Source: Clavibacter capsici
Lineage (GTDB): Bacteria; Actinomycetota; Actinomycetes; Actinomycetales; Microbacteriaceae
Direction of reading: 5' to 3'
Length of the DNA: 64,000 nucleotides
Assembly (NCBI RefSeq): GCF_001280205.1
Contig: NZ_CP012573.1
Location: 620,001-684,000, forward strand
Shown here: one piece after another, positions 55,417 to 64,000 of the stretch
Layout: each line of letters starts with the position of its first letter
Numbering within the stretch: position 1 is the stretch's first letter
Notes under the pieces: generated by a model
Databases searched by the model: none
The model's input: the letters and a program-made list of their open reading frames with translations, nothing else
Told to the model about the DNA's origin: nothing
Program-made: the position numbers and the translations under genes

Positions 55417-56376
55417 ATGAGTCCCGCCCCGACCCCGATCCACGACGTGATCACCATCGGCCGCGTCGGCGTCGACCTCTACCCCCTCCAGGACGGCGTG
55501 GGCCTCGAGGACGTCGCGACGTTCGGCAAGTACCTCGGCGGGAGCGCGGCCAACGTGGCGGTCGCGGCCGCCCGGCACGGCAGGTCCGCCGCCCTCGTCT
55601 CGCGCGTGGGGGACGACCCCTTCGGCCGCTACGTCACGCGCGAGCTCGAGCGGCTCGGGGTCTCCGCCGAGTTCGTGACGCCGATCGACGACCTGCCGAC
55701 GCCCGTCACCTTCTGCGAGATCTTCCCGCCCGACGACTTCCCCCTCTACTTCTACCGCCGGCCGAAGGCGCCCGACCTCTGCATCGAGGCGGACGCGCTC
55801 GACACGACGGCGATCCAGGACGCGCGCGTGCACTGGTCCACGGTCACGGGCCTCAGCGAGGAGCCGAGCCGGTCCGCGCACCACGCCGCGTGGGTCGCCC
55901 GCGCGCGCCGCCCGCTCACGGTGCTCGACCTCGACTACCGGCCCATGTTCTGGTCGTCGCCCGCGGACGCGACCCGCGAGGTCGGCCGGGCGCTCGAGCA
56001 CGTGACGGTCGCCGTGGGCAACCGCGAGGAGTGCGAGATCGCGGTGGGGGAGACGGATCCGCTGCGGGCCGCCGACGCGCTGCTCGACCGCGGCGTCGAG
56101 CTCGCCATCGTGAAGCAGGGCCCGAAGGGCGTGCTCGCGAAGACGCGCGACGAGACCGTGGAGGTGCCGCCGTACCCGGTCGAGGTCGTCAACGGGCTCG
56201 GCGCGGGCGACGGGTTCGGCGGCGCGCTCGTGCACGGCCTGCTCGCCGGATGGGAGCTGGAGCGGATCCTGCGCTTCGCGAACGTCGCGGGCGCCATCGT
56301 CGCGTCCCGCCGCGAGTGCTCGACCGCCATGCCGACCACGGCCGAGGTCGAGGCCGTGCTCGAGGGGATCCGATGA
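55417..56376 (+). CDS. iolC: 5-dehydro-2-deoxygluconokinase
   Basis: A 319-residue PfkB-family sugar kinase that phosphorylates 5-dehydro-2-deoxygluconate in myo-inositol breakdown. It has the N-terminal VITIGRVGVDLYPLQDGVGLE pattern, GGSAANVAVAAARHG, and the catalytic Asp265 in GLGAGDGFGGALVHG. MSPAPTP at 55417 is chosen because upstream residues are Arg-rich and unrelated. GAGAGGA precedes it. First gene of the operon; its stop overlaps the next start (ATGA). Confidence 0.92.
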   Translation: MSPAPTPIHDVITIGRVGVDLYPLQDGVGLEDVATFGKYLGGSAANVAVAAARHGRSAALVSRVGDDPFGRYVTRELERLGVSAEFVTPIDDLPTPVTFCEIFPPDDFPLYFYRRPKAPDLCIEADALDTTAIQDARVHWSTVTGLSEEPSRSAHHAAWVARARRPLTVLDLDYRPMFWSSPADATREVGRALEHVTVAVGNREECEIAVGETDPLRAADALLDRGVELAIVKQGPKGVLAKTRDETVEVPPYPVEVVNGLGAGDGFGGALVHGLLAGWELERILRFANVAGAIVASRRECSTAMPTTAEVEAVLEGIR

Positions 56377-57314
56377 CCGCGGTCGACGCGTCCCGGGCGC
56401 CCGCCGAGGCGCTCCGCGCGGGCGACCTGCCAGGCGCGTTCCAGGCCCTCCGCGACCTGCGCGCCACGGATCCCGCCGCGGTCGCCCGCGCGCTCGCCGG
56501 CCGCGTCCGCCGCCCGCTGATCCGCGACGACGGCCGCCTGCTCATCGTCGCCGCCGACCACCCCGCCCGCGGCGCCCTCGGCGTCGGCGACGACCCGATG
56601 GCCCTCGCCGACCGCTACGAGCTGCTCGCGGGCCTCGCCACCGCCCTCACGCGCGACGGCGTCGACGGCGTGCTCGGCACCCCCGACATCGTCGACGACC
56701 TCGCGCTCCTCGGCCTGCTCGACGACAAGGTGGTCGTCGGATCCATGAACCGCGGGGGCCTCCGCGGCGCCGCCTTCGAGATGGACGACCGCTTCACCGC
56801 CTACGACGTGGCGGGGATCGTGCGCGACGGCCTCGACTTCGCGAAGACGCTCGTGCGGATCAACCTCGCCGACGCCGGCACCGCCGCGACCCTCGAGGCC
56901 AACGCCCGCGCGGTCGACGACGCCGTGCGGGCCGGCCTGCCGATCATGCTCGAGCCCTTCATGAGCGCATGGCAGGAGGGCCGGATCGTCAACGACCTCA
57001 CGCCCGACGCCGTCATCACCTCGATCGCCGTCGCATCGGGGCTCGGCTCGTCCTCCGCCCGCACGTGGATGAAGCTGCCCGTCGTCGACGACATGGCCCG
57101 CGTCATGGCCGGCACCACCCTGCCCACGCTGCTGCTCGGCGGGGATCCGCAGGGCGCGAGCGCGGACACCTGGGCCGGCTGGGAGCACGCCCTCGACCTG
57201 CCGGGCGTGCGCGGCCTCGTCGTCGGCCGCACCCTGATCCACCCCGCCGACGGCGACGTCGCCCGCGCGGTCGACCAGGCCGTCGACCTCGTGCACGGCC
57301 GCGCCCGCCCCTGA
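56373..57314 (+). CDS. Cgl0159-type (beta/alpha)8 aldolase-like protein
   Basis: A 313-residue TIM-barrel protein of the group fused or adjacent to IolC in actinobacteria, related to DeoC/FbaB-type aldolases. The Schiff-base type lysine is likely the Lys in WMKLPVVDDM; SMNRGGLRG, PIMLEPFM and GLVVGRTLIHP are further conserved parts. It probably cleaves 5-dehydro-2-deoxygluconate 6-phosphate (the IolJ step) to malonate semialdehyde and DHAP. The start overlaps the iolC stop. Confidence 0.78.
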   Translation: MTAVDASRAPAEALRAGDLPGAFQALRDLRATDPAAVARALAGRVRRPLIRDDGRLLIVAADHPARGALGVGDDPMALADRYELLAGLATALTRDGVDGVLGTPDIVDDLALLGLLDDKVVVGSMNRGGLRGAAFEMDDRFTAYDVAGIVRDGLDFAKTLVRINLADAGTAATLEANARAVDDAVRAGLPIMLEPFMSAWQEGRIVNDLTPDAVITSIAVASGLGSSSARTWMKLPVVDDMARVMAGTTLPTLLLGGDPQGASADTWAGWEHALDLPGVRGLVVGRTLIHPADGDVARAVDQAVDLVHGRARP

Positions 57315-57365
57315 CCCCGACGACCGACCCGACCCGTCCACCACCCGCCACCGCCTGAGGACACC

Positions 57366-58871
57366 ATGACCGACACCGCTCCGCTCCCCGTCGTCCCGCA
57401 CTGGATCGACGGCGCCCGTTCGCCCTCCACCTCCGGGCGCACCGCGCCCGTCTACGACCCGGCCCGCGGCGTCGTCACCAAGGAGGTCGCGCTCGCGGGG
57501 GCCGACGAGATCGAGCGCGCCGTCGCGTCGGCGAACGCCGCGTTCCCCGCCTGGCGCGACCTGTCGCTCGCCAAGCGGCAGGCGATCCTCTTCCGCTTCC
57601 GCGAGCTGCTCGAGGCGGAGAAGGGGGAGCTCGCGGAGATCATCACGTCGGAGCACGGCAAGGTCGTGAGCGACGCGCTCGGCGAGATCACGCGCGGGCA
57701 GGAGGTCGTGGAGTTCGCGACCGGCCTCGCGCACCACCTCAAGGGCGAGTACTCGGAGCAGGTGTCCACGGGCGTCGACGTGTACTCGACCAAGCAGCCG
57801 CTCGGCGTGGTCGGGATCATCTCGCCGTTCAACTTCCCCGCGATGGTGCCCATGTGGTTCTTCCCCATCGCGATCGCGGCCGGCAGCGCGGTGGTGCTGA
57901 AGCCCAGCGAGAAGGACCCGAGCGCGGCCATCTGGATCGCCGAGCTGTGGAAGCGCGCCGGCCTCCCGGACGGCGTCTTCACGGTGCTCAACGGCGACAA
58001 GGAGGCGGTCGACGGCCTGCTCACGCACCCGGACGTGCGGGCGATCTCGTTCGTCGGGTCCACGCCCATCGCCCAGTACGTCTACGAGACGGGCACCCGG
58101 CACGGCAAGCGCGTGCAGGCCCTCGGCGGCGCCAAGAACCACATGCTCGTGCTGCCCGACGCCGACCTCGACCTCGTCGCCGACTCGGCCGTGAACGCGG
58201 GCTTCGGCTCGGCGGGCGAGCGCTGCATGGCGATCTCGGTGGTCGTCGCGGTCGAGCCCGTCGCGGACGCGCTCATCGAGCGGATCACGGCGCGCATGGC
58301 GTCCCTGCGGGTCGGCGACGGCCGCCGCGGCTGCGACATGGGCCCGCTCGTCACCGAGGCGCACCGCGACAAGGTCGCCTCCTACATCGCCATCGCGGAG
58401 GAGGACGGCGCGCGCGTCGTCGTCGACGGCCGCGGCATCGAGGTCGACGGCGAGCGGGACGGCTTCTGGCTCGGCCCGACCCTCATCGACGAGCTGCCCA
58501 CGTCGTCGCGCGCGTACACGGAGGAGATCTTCGGGCCCGTGCTCGGCGTCGTCCGGGTGCGCACCTACGAGGAGGGCGTCGCGCTCATCAACGCGGGCGC
58601 GTTCGGCAACGGCACGGCGATCTTCACGAACGACGGCGGGGCCGCGCGCCGCTTCCAGAACGAGGTGCAGGTCGGCATGATCGGGATCAACGTCCCCATC
58701 CCCGTGCCCGTCGCCACGTTCTCGTTCGGCGGCTGGCGCTCCAGCCTCTTCGGCGACACCAAGGCCCACGGCGCCGAGGGCGTGCGCTTCTTCACCCAGC
58801 AGAAGGCGATCACCAGCCGGTGGCTCGACCCGTCGCACGGCGGCGTCGACCTCGGGTTCCCCCAGAACTGA
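57366..58871 (+). CDS. iolA: CoA-acylating (methyl)malonate-semialdehyde dehydrogenase
   Basis: A 501-residue aldehyde dehydrogenase superfamily enzyme that converts malonate semialdehyde to acetyl-CoA with NAD+. The nucleophile is Cys287 in SAGERCMAIS; cofactor residues are in PFNFPAMVP and VLKPSEKDPS. The RCMA motif distinguishes the MmsA/IolA group, which lacks the usual catalytic Glu. GAGGA precedes the ATG. Confidence 0.94.
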   Translation: MTDTAPLPVVPHWIDGARSPSTSGRTAPVYDPARGVVTKEVALAGADEIERAVASANAAFPAWRDLSLAKRQAILFRFRELLEAEKGELAEIITSEHGKVVSDALGEITRGQEVVEFATGLAHHLKGEYSEQVSTGVDVYSTKQPLGVVGIISPFNFPAMVPMWFFPIAIAAGSAVVLKPSEKDPSAAIWIAELWKRAGLPDGVFTVLNGDKEAVDGLLTHPDVRAISFVGSTPIAQYVYETGTRHGKRVQALGGAKNHMLVLPDADLDLVADSAVNAGFGSAGERCMAISVVVAVEPVADALIERITARMASLRVGDGRRGCDMGPLVTEAHRDKVASYIAIAEEDGARVVVDGRGIEVDGERDGFWLGPTLIDELPTSSRAYTEEIFGPVLGVVRVRTYEEGVALINAGAFGNGTAIFTNDGGAARRFQNEVQVGMIGINVPIPVPVATFSFGGWRSSLFGDTKAHGAEGVRFFTQQKAITSRWLDPSHGGVDLGFPQN

Positions 58872-58916
58872 CCATCCCGCCCGGCGGGGCAGCCGACGAC
58901 GACGACGGAGACGCGC

Positions 58917-59870
58917 ATGACGACGAACGAATGGCTGCACCCCCGCGGGACCCTCGGCCGCGACGGCTGGGAGACCGTGGTCGACGGGTCGCTGCCCGGC
59001 TGGGAGCACACGGGCCTCCGGGTCGCGGTGCTCGCCGCAGGCGACGCGCTCGACCTGCCCGCCGCGGGCGTCGAGCGCATGGTCGTGCCGCTCGCGGGAT
59101 CCTTCGCCGTGCGGCACCGCGAGGGCGACGGCGAGGAGCGCGTCACCGACCTCGACGGCCGCGCGTCGGTCTTCGCGGGGCCGACGGACGTCCTCTACCT
59201 GTCGTGCGCGTCGAGCGCGGTGCTCACCGGATCCGGCCGCGTGGCCGTCGCCGAGTCGCCCGCCACCCGGCACGTGCCGAGCCGCCGGATCGCCCGCGAG
59301 GACGTGTCGGTGGAGCTCCGGGGTGCCGGCCGGTCGAGCCGCCAGGTGCACAACTTCGCAACGCCCGGAACCCCCGGGTCGCTCGACGCCGAGCGCCTCA
59401 TCGTCTGCGAGGTGCTCACGCCCGCCGAGAACTGGTCGAGCTACCCCGCGCACAAGCACGACGAGGAGAGGCCGGGGGAGGAGTCGGAGCTCGAGGAGGT
59501 CTACTACTTCGAGACCGCCGTGGGGCGCGGCCTCGAGGCGCCCGCCGACGCGGATCCGTTCGGCCTCTTCCACACCTCGTCGTCGCCCGCGGGCGAGATC
59601 GCCATCGACGCCGTCGTGCGCACGGGCGACGTCGCGCTCGTGCCGTACGGCTACCACGGGCCCGCGGTCGCGGCGCCCGGCTACGACCTCTACTACCTCA
59701 ACGTGATGGCGGGCCCGGGCGCCGACCGCGCCTGGCTCATCAGCGACCACCCCGCGCACGGCTGGATCCGCGGCACGTGGGCCGGGCAGGCGATCGACCC
59801 TCGCCTGCCGTTCACCGCCGACGCGACGCCCGCCGCTCCCGCGTCCGACCAGGAGTCACCGACCCGATGA
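58917..59870 (+). CDS. iolB: 5-deoxy-glucuronate isomerase
   Basis: A 317-residue double-cupin metalloenzyme that isomerises 5-deoxyglucuronate to 5-dehydro-2-deoxygluconate. The C-terminal cupin carries SSYPAHKHDE, EVYYFE and PYGYHGP, the family metal ligands. GGAGA precedes the ATG. The stop overlaps iolD (ATGA). Confidence 0.94.
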   Translation: MTTNEWLHPRGTLGRDGWETVVDGSLPGWEHTGLRVAVLAAGDALDLPAAGVERMVVPLAGSFAVRHREGDGEERVTDLDGRASVFAGPTDVLYLSCASSAVLTGSGRVAVAESPATRHVPSRRIAREDVSVELRGAGRSSRQVHNFATPGTPGSLDAERLIVCEVLTPAENWSSYPAHKHDEERPGEESELEEVYYFETAVGRGLEAPADADPFGLFHTSSSPAGEIAIDAVVRTGDVALVPYGYHGPAVAAPGYDLYYLNVMAGPGADRAWLISDHPAHGWIRGTWAGQAIDPRLPFTADATPAAPASDQESPTR

Positions 59871-61783
59871 CCGAGCCCACCACCCGCATGACCGTCAGTC
59901 AGGCGCTCGTCGCGTTCCTCGCGAACCAGTGGACGGTCGACGGCGACCACCGCGAGCGCACCATCCCCGGCGTCTTCGGGATCTTCGGCCACGGCAACGT
60001 GGCCGGCATCGGCCAGGCGCTCATGCAGGCGAACGCCGAGGATCCCGACCTCATGCCGTACCACCAGGCCCGCAACGAGCAGGCCATGGTGCACCAGTCC
60101 GTCGGCTTCGCGCGCATGCACCGCCGCCTCGCCACCTACGCGAGCGCCGCCTCGGTGGGGCCGGGCGCCGCCAACATGCTCACGGGCGCCGCCCTCGCGA
60201 CGGCCAACCGGCTGCCGGCGCTGCTCCTGCCGAGCGACACCTTCGCGACGCGGGTCGCGGATCCGGTGCTGCAGCAGCTCGAGCACCCGCACGACACGGG
60301 CATCAGCGTGAACGACGCGTTCCGCCCGCTCTCGCGCTTCTTCGACCGCGTGCAGCGGCCCGAGCAGCTGTACTCGATCGCGCTCGCGGCCATGCGCGTG
60401 CTCACCGACCCGGCCGAGACCGGCGCCGTGACCATCGCGCTGCCCGAGGACGTGCAGGCGGAGGCGCTCGACGTGCCGCTCGCGTTCCTGGCGCCGCGCG
60501 AGTGGCACCTGCGCCGGCCGCTCCCGGAGCGCGGGCCGCTCGCCCGCGCCGTGCAGGCGATCCGCGACGCGCGCACGCCGCTCATCGTCGCGGGCGGCGG
60601 TGTCATCTACTCCGCGGCCGAGGAGGCGCTGCTGTGCTTCGCCGAGGCCACCGGCATCCCGGTCGGCACCACGCAGGCCGGCGGTGGATCCCTCGCCTGG
60701 GACCACCCCCAGTACCTGGGCGGCATCGGCGCCACCGGATCCACCGCCGCGAACCGCCTCGCCGCCGAGGCCGACGTCGTGATCGGCATCGGCACGCGCT
60801 ACTCCGACTTCACGACCGCGAGCCGCACGGCGTTCCAGCGCCCCGACGTGACCTTCGTGAACGTCAACGTCGCCGCGTTCGACGCGTACAAGCACGGCAC
60901 GCAGCTGCCCGTGGTCGCCGACGCCCGCGAGACCCTGGAGGCGCTGATCGAGGCGCTGGCCGGCACGCACGTAGACGCCGCCTACGCCGACCGCATCGCC
61001 CGCGAGAAGCGCGAGTGGGACGCCGCCGTCGACCGCGCGCTCGCCCCCACGGGCGGCGCGCTGCCCGGGCAGCCCGAGATCATCGGCGCGGTCCAGGCGG
61101 CGAGCGACCCGCGCGACGTCGTCGTGCAGGCGGCGGGATCCCTGCCCGGCGACCTCCACAAGCTCTGGCGCGTGCGCGATCCGCTCGGCTACCACGTCGA
61201 GTACGCGTTCTCGTGCATGGGCTACGAGATCCCCGGCGGCCTCGGGGTCAAGCGCGGCGCGGAGGCGTACGGCGACGACCGCGACGTGATCGTCATGGTC
61301 GGCGACGGCTCCTACCTCATGCTGCACACGGAGCTCGTGACGGCGGTCGCCGAGGGGATCAAGGTCATCGTCGTCGTGATCCAGAACCACGGCTACGCGT
61401 CCATCGGCCACCTCTCCGAGACGGTCGGCACCGAGCGCTTCGGCACGCGCTACCGCGCGCTCGACCCGGCGACGCGCAACTTCGAGGGCCGCGAGCCGCT
61501 GCCCGTCGACCTCGCGGCGAACGCGCGGAGCTACGGCGTCGACGTGATCGAGGTCGCGCCCGGCCCCGACGCGACGACGGCGCTCGGCGAGGCCGTGCGG
61601 CGCGCGAAGGCGTCCGACCGCACCACCGTGATCCACGTCGAGTCCGACCCGCTCGTCTACGGACCCGACGGCGAGGGCTGGTGGGACGTGCCCGTCCCCG
61701 GCGTCTCCGAGATGCCGTCGACGCAGGCCGCGCACGCGGAGTACGTGGAGCGGAAGAGGGCGCAGCGGCCGCTGCTCGGATGA
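59867..61783 (+). CDS. iolD: 3D-(3,5/4)-trihydroxycyclohexane-1,2-dione hydrolase
   Basis: A 638-residue thiamine-diphosphate enzyme that opens the inositol-derived ring to 5-deoxyglucuronate. Glu71 in HQARNEQAMVH activates ThDP; the metal-binding GDGSYLMLHTELV is in the C-terminal domain; MGYEIPGGLGVK is also typical. Last gene of this operon. A perfect hairpin follows at 61787-61816. Confidence 0.95.
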   Translation: MTEPTTRMTVSQALVAFLANQWTVDGDHRERTIPGVFGIFGHGNVAGIGQALMQANAEDPDLMPYHQARNEQAMVHQSVGFARMHRRLATYASAASVGPGAANMLTGAALATANRLPALLLPSDTFATRVADPVLQQLEHPHDTGISVNDAFRPLSRFFDRVQRPEQLYSIALAAMRVLTDPAETGAVTIALPEDVQAEALDVPLAFLAPREWHLRRPLPERGPLARAVQAIRDARTPLIVAGGGVIYSAAEEALLCFAEATGIPVGTTQAGGGSLAWDHPQYLGGIGATGSTAANRLAAEADVVIGIGTRYSDFTTASRTAFQRPDVTFVNVNVAAFDAYKHGTQLPVVADARETLEALIEALAGTHVDAAYADRIAREKREWDAAVDRALAPTGGALPGQPEIIGAVQAASDPRDVVVQAAGSLPGDLHKLWRVRDPLGYHVEYAFSCMGYEIPGGLGVKRGAEAYGDDRDVIVMVGDGSYLMLHTELVTAVAEGIKVIVVVIQNHGYASIGHLSETVGTERFGTRYRALDPATRNFEGREPLPVDLAANARSYGVDVIEVAPGPDATTALGEAVRRAKASDRTTVIHVESDPLVYGPDGEGWWDVPVPGVSEMPSTQAAHAEYVERKRAQRPLLG

Positions 61784-61786
61784 CGC

Positions 61787-61816
61787 GGGGCCGGCGACGT
61801 GATCGCCGCCGGCCCC
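61787..61816 (+). terminator. Terminator of the inositol operon
   Basis: GGGGCCGGCG pairs perfectly with CGCCGGCCCC, 10 bp around a 10-base loop, directly after the iolD stop. Confidence 0.8.
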
Positions 61817-61869
61817 GGATGACCGCGGGCACGTCACGCGGTTCGCGGACGTGACCTGCGCGGACGAGC

Positions 61870-62433
61870 TCAGAACCGGCGAGGAGCCGGCGCGTGGTGC
61901 GTGAAGAGCGTCCAGTCGAGGGTCGCCCTGTCGATCGGACCGCGTCCGCCGACCCTGCCGTAGTCGTAGCCGGTGCAGTGGGGGCCGGAGAAGCTGGTGA
62001 CGGTGGTGTCGTAGATCTGCGGCAGGACGACGCCCGCGTAGCGGACGTCGTCGATCCTGTCGTTGTAGCCGGAGTACGAGACGCACTCGTCGACGTCGTT
62101 GTAGGCCAGCCCACCCGGCCTGACCGAGTAGCCCTGGACGCGGAAGGACCGGATGTTCTGCCCTCCGTGGGCGACCGGGATCCAGTGCGTCTGGAACACG
62201 AACCGGAACAGCGGGCCGGGCCACTTGGGCGCCGGTCCGGGCTTGGCTCCCGGGATGGTGATCTAGGAGGCGTCGACGGGGGTGGACGCGGGCACCGCGG
62301 CTGCCGGGGCAGCGGACGCCGGCGCGATGCCGAGGCCCAAGGTGGCGGAGAGCGCGATGGTGGCGGCGGCGGCGATGGTCCCCGCGCGACGGAGGCGACG
62401 CGGGGATCGGGTCGAGGGCGTGGTGGATGGCAT
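61870..62433 (-). pseudogene. Secreted protein gene with an in-frame TAG after the signal peptide
   Basis: One frame runs from ATG 62433 (GGAGC ten bases upstream) to a stop at 61870, 188 codons, broken only by TAG at 62265-62263 (codon 57). Residues about 1-41 form a signal peptide (RRLRRAG, then a hydrophobic Ala-rich core, cleavage near PASA). After the stop the sequence continues in frame (ITIPGAKPGPAPKWPGPLFR) into a cysteine-containing domain with GYNDRIDDVRYAGVV and SGPHCTGYDYG. A Gln codon CAG to TAG change is the simplest origin. The protein family is not recognised. Confidence 0.72.
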
Positions 62434-62503
62434 GGTGATGGTGCTCCGTTCTCGGCGAGCAGGAGGACCGAGTCGCTGCCGCCCTGGCCGCCCGGATGCT
62501 ATT

Positions 62504-62513
62504 TCCTATAGGA
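62504..62513. promoter_or_regulatory. Palindrome TCCTATAGGA before the isomerase gene
   Basis: A perfect 10-base palindrome in an AT-rich patch (TGCTATTTCCTATAGG) 46 bases before the isomerase start. It has the look of a GntR-type operator at a promoter; no regulator gene is in the window. Confidence 0.45.
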
Positions 62514-62558
62514 TCTGGATCCCGGGCATCCGGGACCCGACGACCGCGATGGAGCAGC

Positions 62559-63536
62559 ATGCCGGAGACACCCGCGACCCACCCCGCCCCGGCGTTCACG
62601 GCCGCGGACTGGCCCATCGCCACCTGCCTGCACTCCTTCTCCACCGTCGGCCGCGACGGCACCGCCCTCCACGACGCGGACGCCGCCGTCTGGGACCGCA
62701 TGTTCGCCGACATCGCCCGCGAGGGCTTCACCCTCGCCGAGCTCGCCGACAGCCACGTCCGCCCCGCCGACCTCGAGCCCTCCCGCCGCGACGAGCTCGT
62801 CGCCATCGCCCGCGACCACGGCGTCGGCATCCCGTCGGTCCACCTGCAGCGGCAGAGCGTGATCATGCCGGGCCACGAGGAGCAGAACCTCGCCTACGCC
62901 CACCGCACCATCGATGCGATCGCGGAGATGGGCATGGAGGTCTTCTCGACGGGCCTGCACCAGCCGTTCAGCGACGCGCAGCGGAAGGCGCTGTGGTTCT
63001 GGACGGCCGAGGGTCCGAAGGACCCCGACGATCCCGAGGTGTGGGACGCCGCCGTCACGCGCCTCCGCGAGCTCGGCCGGCACGCGGCGCAGCTGGGCCT
63101 GCGCATGGCGCTCGAGATGTACGAGGACACCTACCTCGGCACGGCCGACAGCGCCGTGCGGCTCGTGGAGGAGATCGGCCTCGACAACGTCGGCCTCAAC
63201 CCGGACGTCGCGAACCTCATCCGCCTGCACCGCCCGGTCGAGAGCTGGCGCGAGCTGTACGCGAGGACGCTGCCGTACGCCAACTACTGGCACGTGAAGA
63301 ACTACATGCGCGACGAGGCCGCCGACGGCAGCTGGGCGACCAGCGTGCCCACGACCATGCGGGCCGGCCTCATCGACTACCGGCAGGTGATCCGCGACGC
63401 GGTCGAGCTCGGCTTCGACGGGATCATCCTCACCGAGCAGTACGGCGGCGACAGCCTCGGCGTCTGCGCGGAGAACCGCGACTACATCCGCACGCTGCTT
63501 CCGCAGACGCGCGACGCAGAGGGAGAGGCACCATGA
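62559..63536 (+). CDS. Sugar phosphate isomerase/epimerase (AP-endonuclease family 2 fold)
   Basis: A 325-residue TIM-barrel metalloenzyme. Typical parts are the N-terminal TCLHSFSTVG, VSVH-like GIPSVHLQRQ, the metal ligand Glu in ALEMYEDTYLG, NVGLNPDVANL, and YWHVKNYMRD near the end. It belongs to a catabolic operon with a 3-hydroxyacyl-CoA dehydrogenase-like gene, whose start overlaps its stop. The sugar or acid substrate is unknown. ATG at 62559 is chosen since upstream residues are Arg-rich. Confidence 0.83.
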   Translation: MPETPATHPAPAFTAADWPIATCLHSFSTVGRDGTALHDADAAVWDRMFADIAREGFTLAELADSHVRPADLEPSRRDELVAIARDHGVGIPSVHLQRQSVIMPGHEEQNLAYAHRTIDAIAEMGMEVFSTGLHQPFSDAQRKALWFWTAEGPKDPDDPEVWDAAVTRLRELGRHAAQLGLRMALEMYEDTYLGTADSAVRLVEEIGLDNVGLNPDVANLIRLHRPVESWRELYARTLPYANYWHVKNYMRDEAADGSWATSVPTTMRAGLIDYRQVIRDAVELGFDGIILTEQYGGDSLGVCAENRDYIRTLLPQTRDAEGEAP

Positions 63537-64000
63537 CCGACCAGCACAGCACCGCACGCAGCATCGCCATCGTCGGATCCGGCTACATGGGCGGGGGCAT
63601 CGCGCAGGTGCTCGCCCTCGCGGGCGCGCAGGTGCGCATCGCCGACATCTCGGAGGAGATCGCCGTCGCGAACCACGCGCGCCTCATCGCCGAGGCGGAG
63701 CGGTTCGTCGCCGACGGGCTGTTCCCCGCCGACGCCGTGGAGCGGATCCGCGCGGCGGTGACGCCCGCCGCGTCCATCGAGGAGGCCGTCGAGGGCGCCG
63801 ACCTCATCGAGGAGGCGGTGCCGGAGAAGCTCGAGATCAAGCACGCGACGCTGCGGCGGATCTCGGCGGCGGCGCGCCCCGACGCGGTCATCGGATCCAA
63901 CACCTCGACGATCCTCATCTCCTCGCTCGCCGAGGCCGTCACGAACCCGGAGCGGTTCCTCGGCGTGCACTTCTCGAACCCGGCGCCCTTCATCCCGGGC
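63533..64000 (+). CDS. 3-hydroxyacyl-CoA dehydrogenase family protein (N-terminal part)
   Basis: The first 156 codons of an NAD-dependent dehydrogenase, cut by the right edge. The Rossmann loop is GSGYMGGGIAQ (15-25); the catalytic-domain approach with DLIEEAVPEKLEIK and SNTSTILIS is typical, ending at HFSNPAPF. Proteins of this size in sugar operons can also be L-gulonate-type dehydrogenases. It is coupled to the isomerase gene (ATGA overlap) with GGGAGAGG upstream. Confidence 0.9.
   Translation, partial: MTDQHSTARSIAIVGSGYMGGGIAQVLALAGAQVRIADISEEIAVANHARLIAEAERFVADGLFPADAVERIRAAVTPAASIEEAVEGADLIEEAVPEKLEIKHATLRRISAAARPDAVIGSNTSTILISSLAEAVTNPERFLGVHFSNPAPFIPG

Noticed and set aside
55935-59759. 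Very long antisense reading frame opposite the inositol operon (over 1200 codons)
   Set aside because: It is a by-product of high GC: residues are mainly Arg, Ala, Gly, Val and Asp, no family motif appears, and the opposite strand holds clear iolC-iolB proteins. The same applies to other antisense frames over 300 codons, such as 29062-31554 and 16043-18766.

Overview
The window is about 73% G+C by eye, densely packed, and full of GTG starts and 4-base stop/start overlaps. Gene content, protein sequences and order point to a Gram-positive actinobacterium of the family Microbacteriaceae. It looks most like Clavibacter (the C. michiganensis group of plant pathogens), but no species marker is present and this assignment is inference. 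I see no rRNA, tRNA, CRISPR array, insertion sequence or integrase.

Left part (1-37959), mostly core genome. De novo purine synthesis appears in three places: purL-purQ-purS (1-1932), purC-purD (19090-21257) and divergent purF/purM (22435-25095). Between them lie: a small catabolic cassette under a GntR regulator (2017-5877); an aldo/keto reductase; a furA-katA peroxide-defence pair; two GNAT acetyltransferases; AI-2E, DUF1206 and PhzF genes in one overlapping chain; a CNNM/CBS transporter; and a two-gene unit encoding a large acyl-CoA dehydrogenase/PIG-L deacetylase/methyltransferase fusion plus a glycosyltransferase. A three-gene envelope/stress cassette (DUF3618, Holin-X, disordered membrane protein), a KimA-like permease, a YczE/MocR divergon, a secreted trypsin-fold protein that appears to have lost its catalytic serine, and glgX complete this part.

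Accessory region (38619-47566). Nine genes form what looks like a small, undescribed biosynthetic gene cluster. Two are on the plus strand (nucleotidyltransferase-like, PLP aminotransferase). Seven are on the minus strand in a tightly overlapping operon: galE-like epimerase, ATP-grasp ligase, acetoacetate-decarboxylase-like enzyme, MFS exporter interrupted by a frameshift, prephenate dehydratase/BacA-like protein, an unrecognised 376-residue protein, and a 3-hydroxyisobutyrate-dehydrogenase-like reductase. The set resembles bacilysin-type dipeptide antibiotic pathways (prephenate-derived amino acid, ATP-grasp ligase, aminotransferase, reductase, efflux). The hexamer GGATCC, frequent elsewhere in the window, is sparser here, which suggests acquisition by transfer.

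Right part (47812-64000). A DUF2256/DUF3253 protein and an RND-type efflux pump that seems to start at CTG are followed by a DEAD-box RNA helicase. The helicase has a long structured leader and about 220 residues of ERPSY-type repeats. Two GNAT genes lead into a myo-inositol catabolic operon (iolC, aldolase, iolA, iolB, iolD) ending in a terminator. Then come a secreted-protein gene broken by an in-frame TAG and the start of a second catabolic operon (sugar-phosphate isomerase, 3-hydroxyacyl-CoA dehydrogenase), which runs off the right edge.
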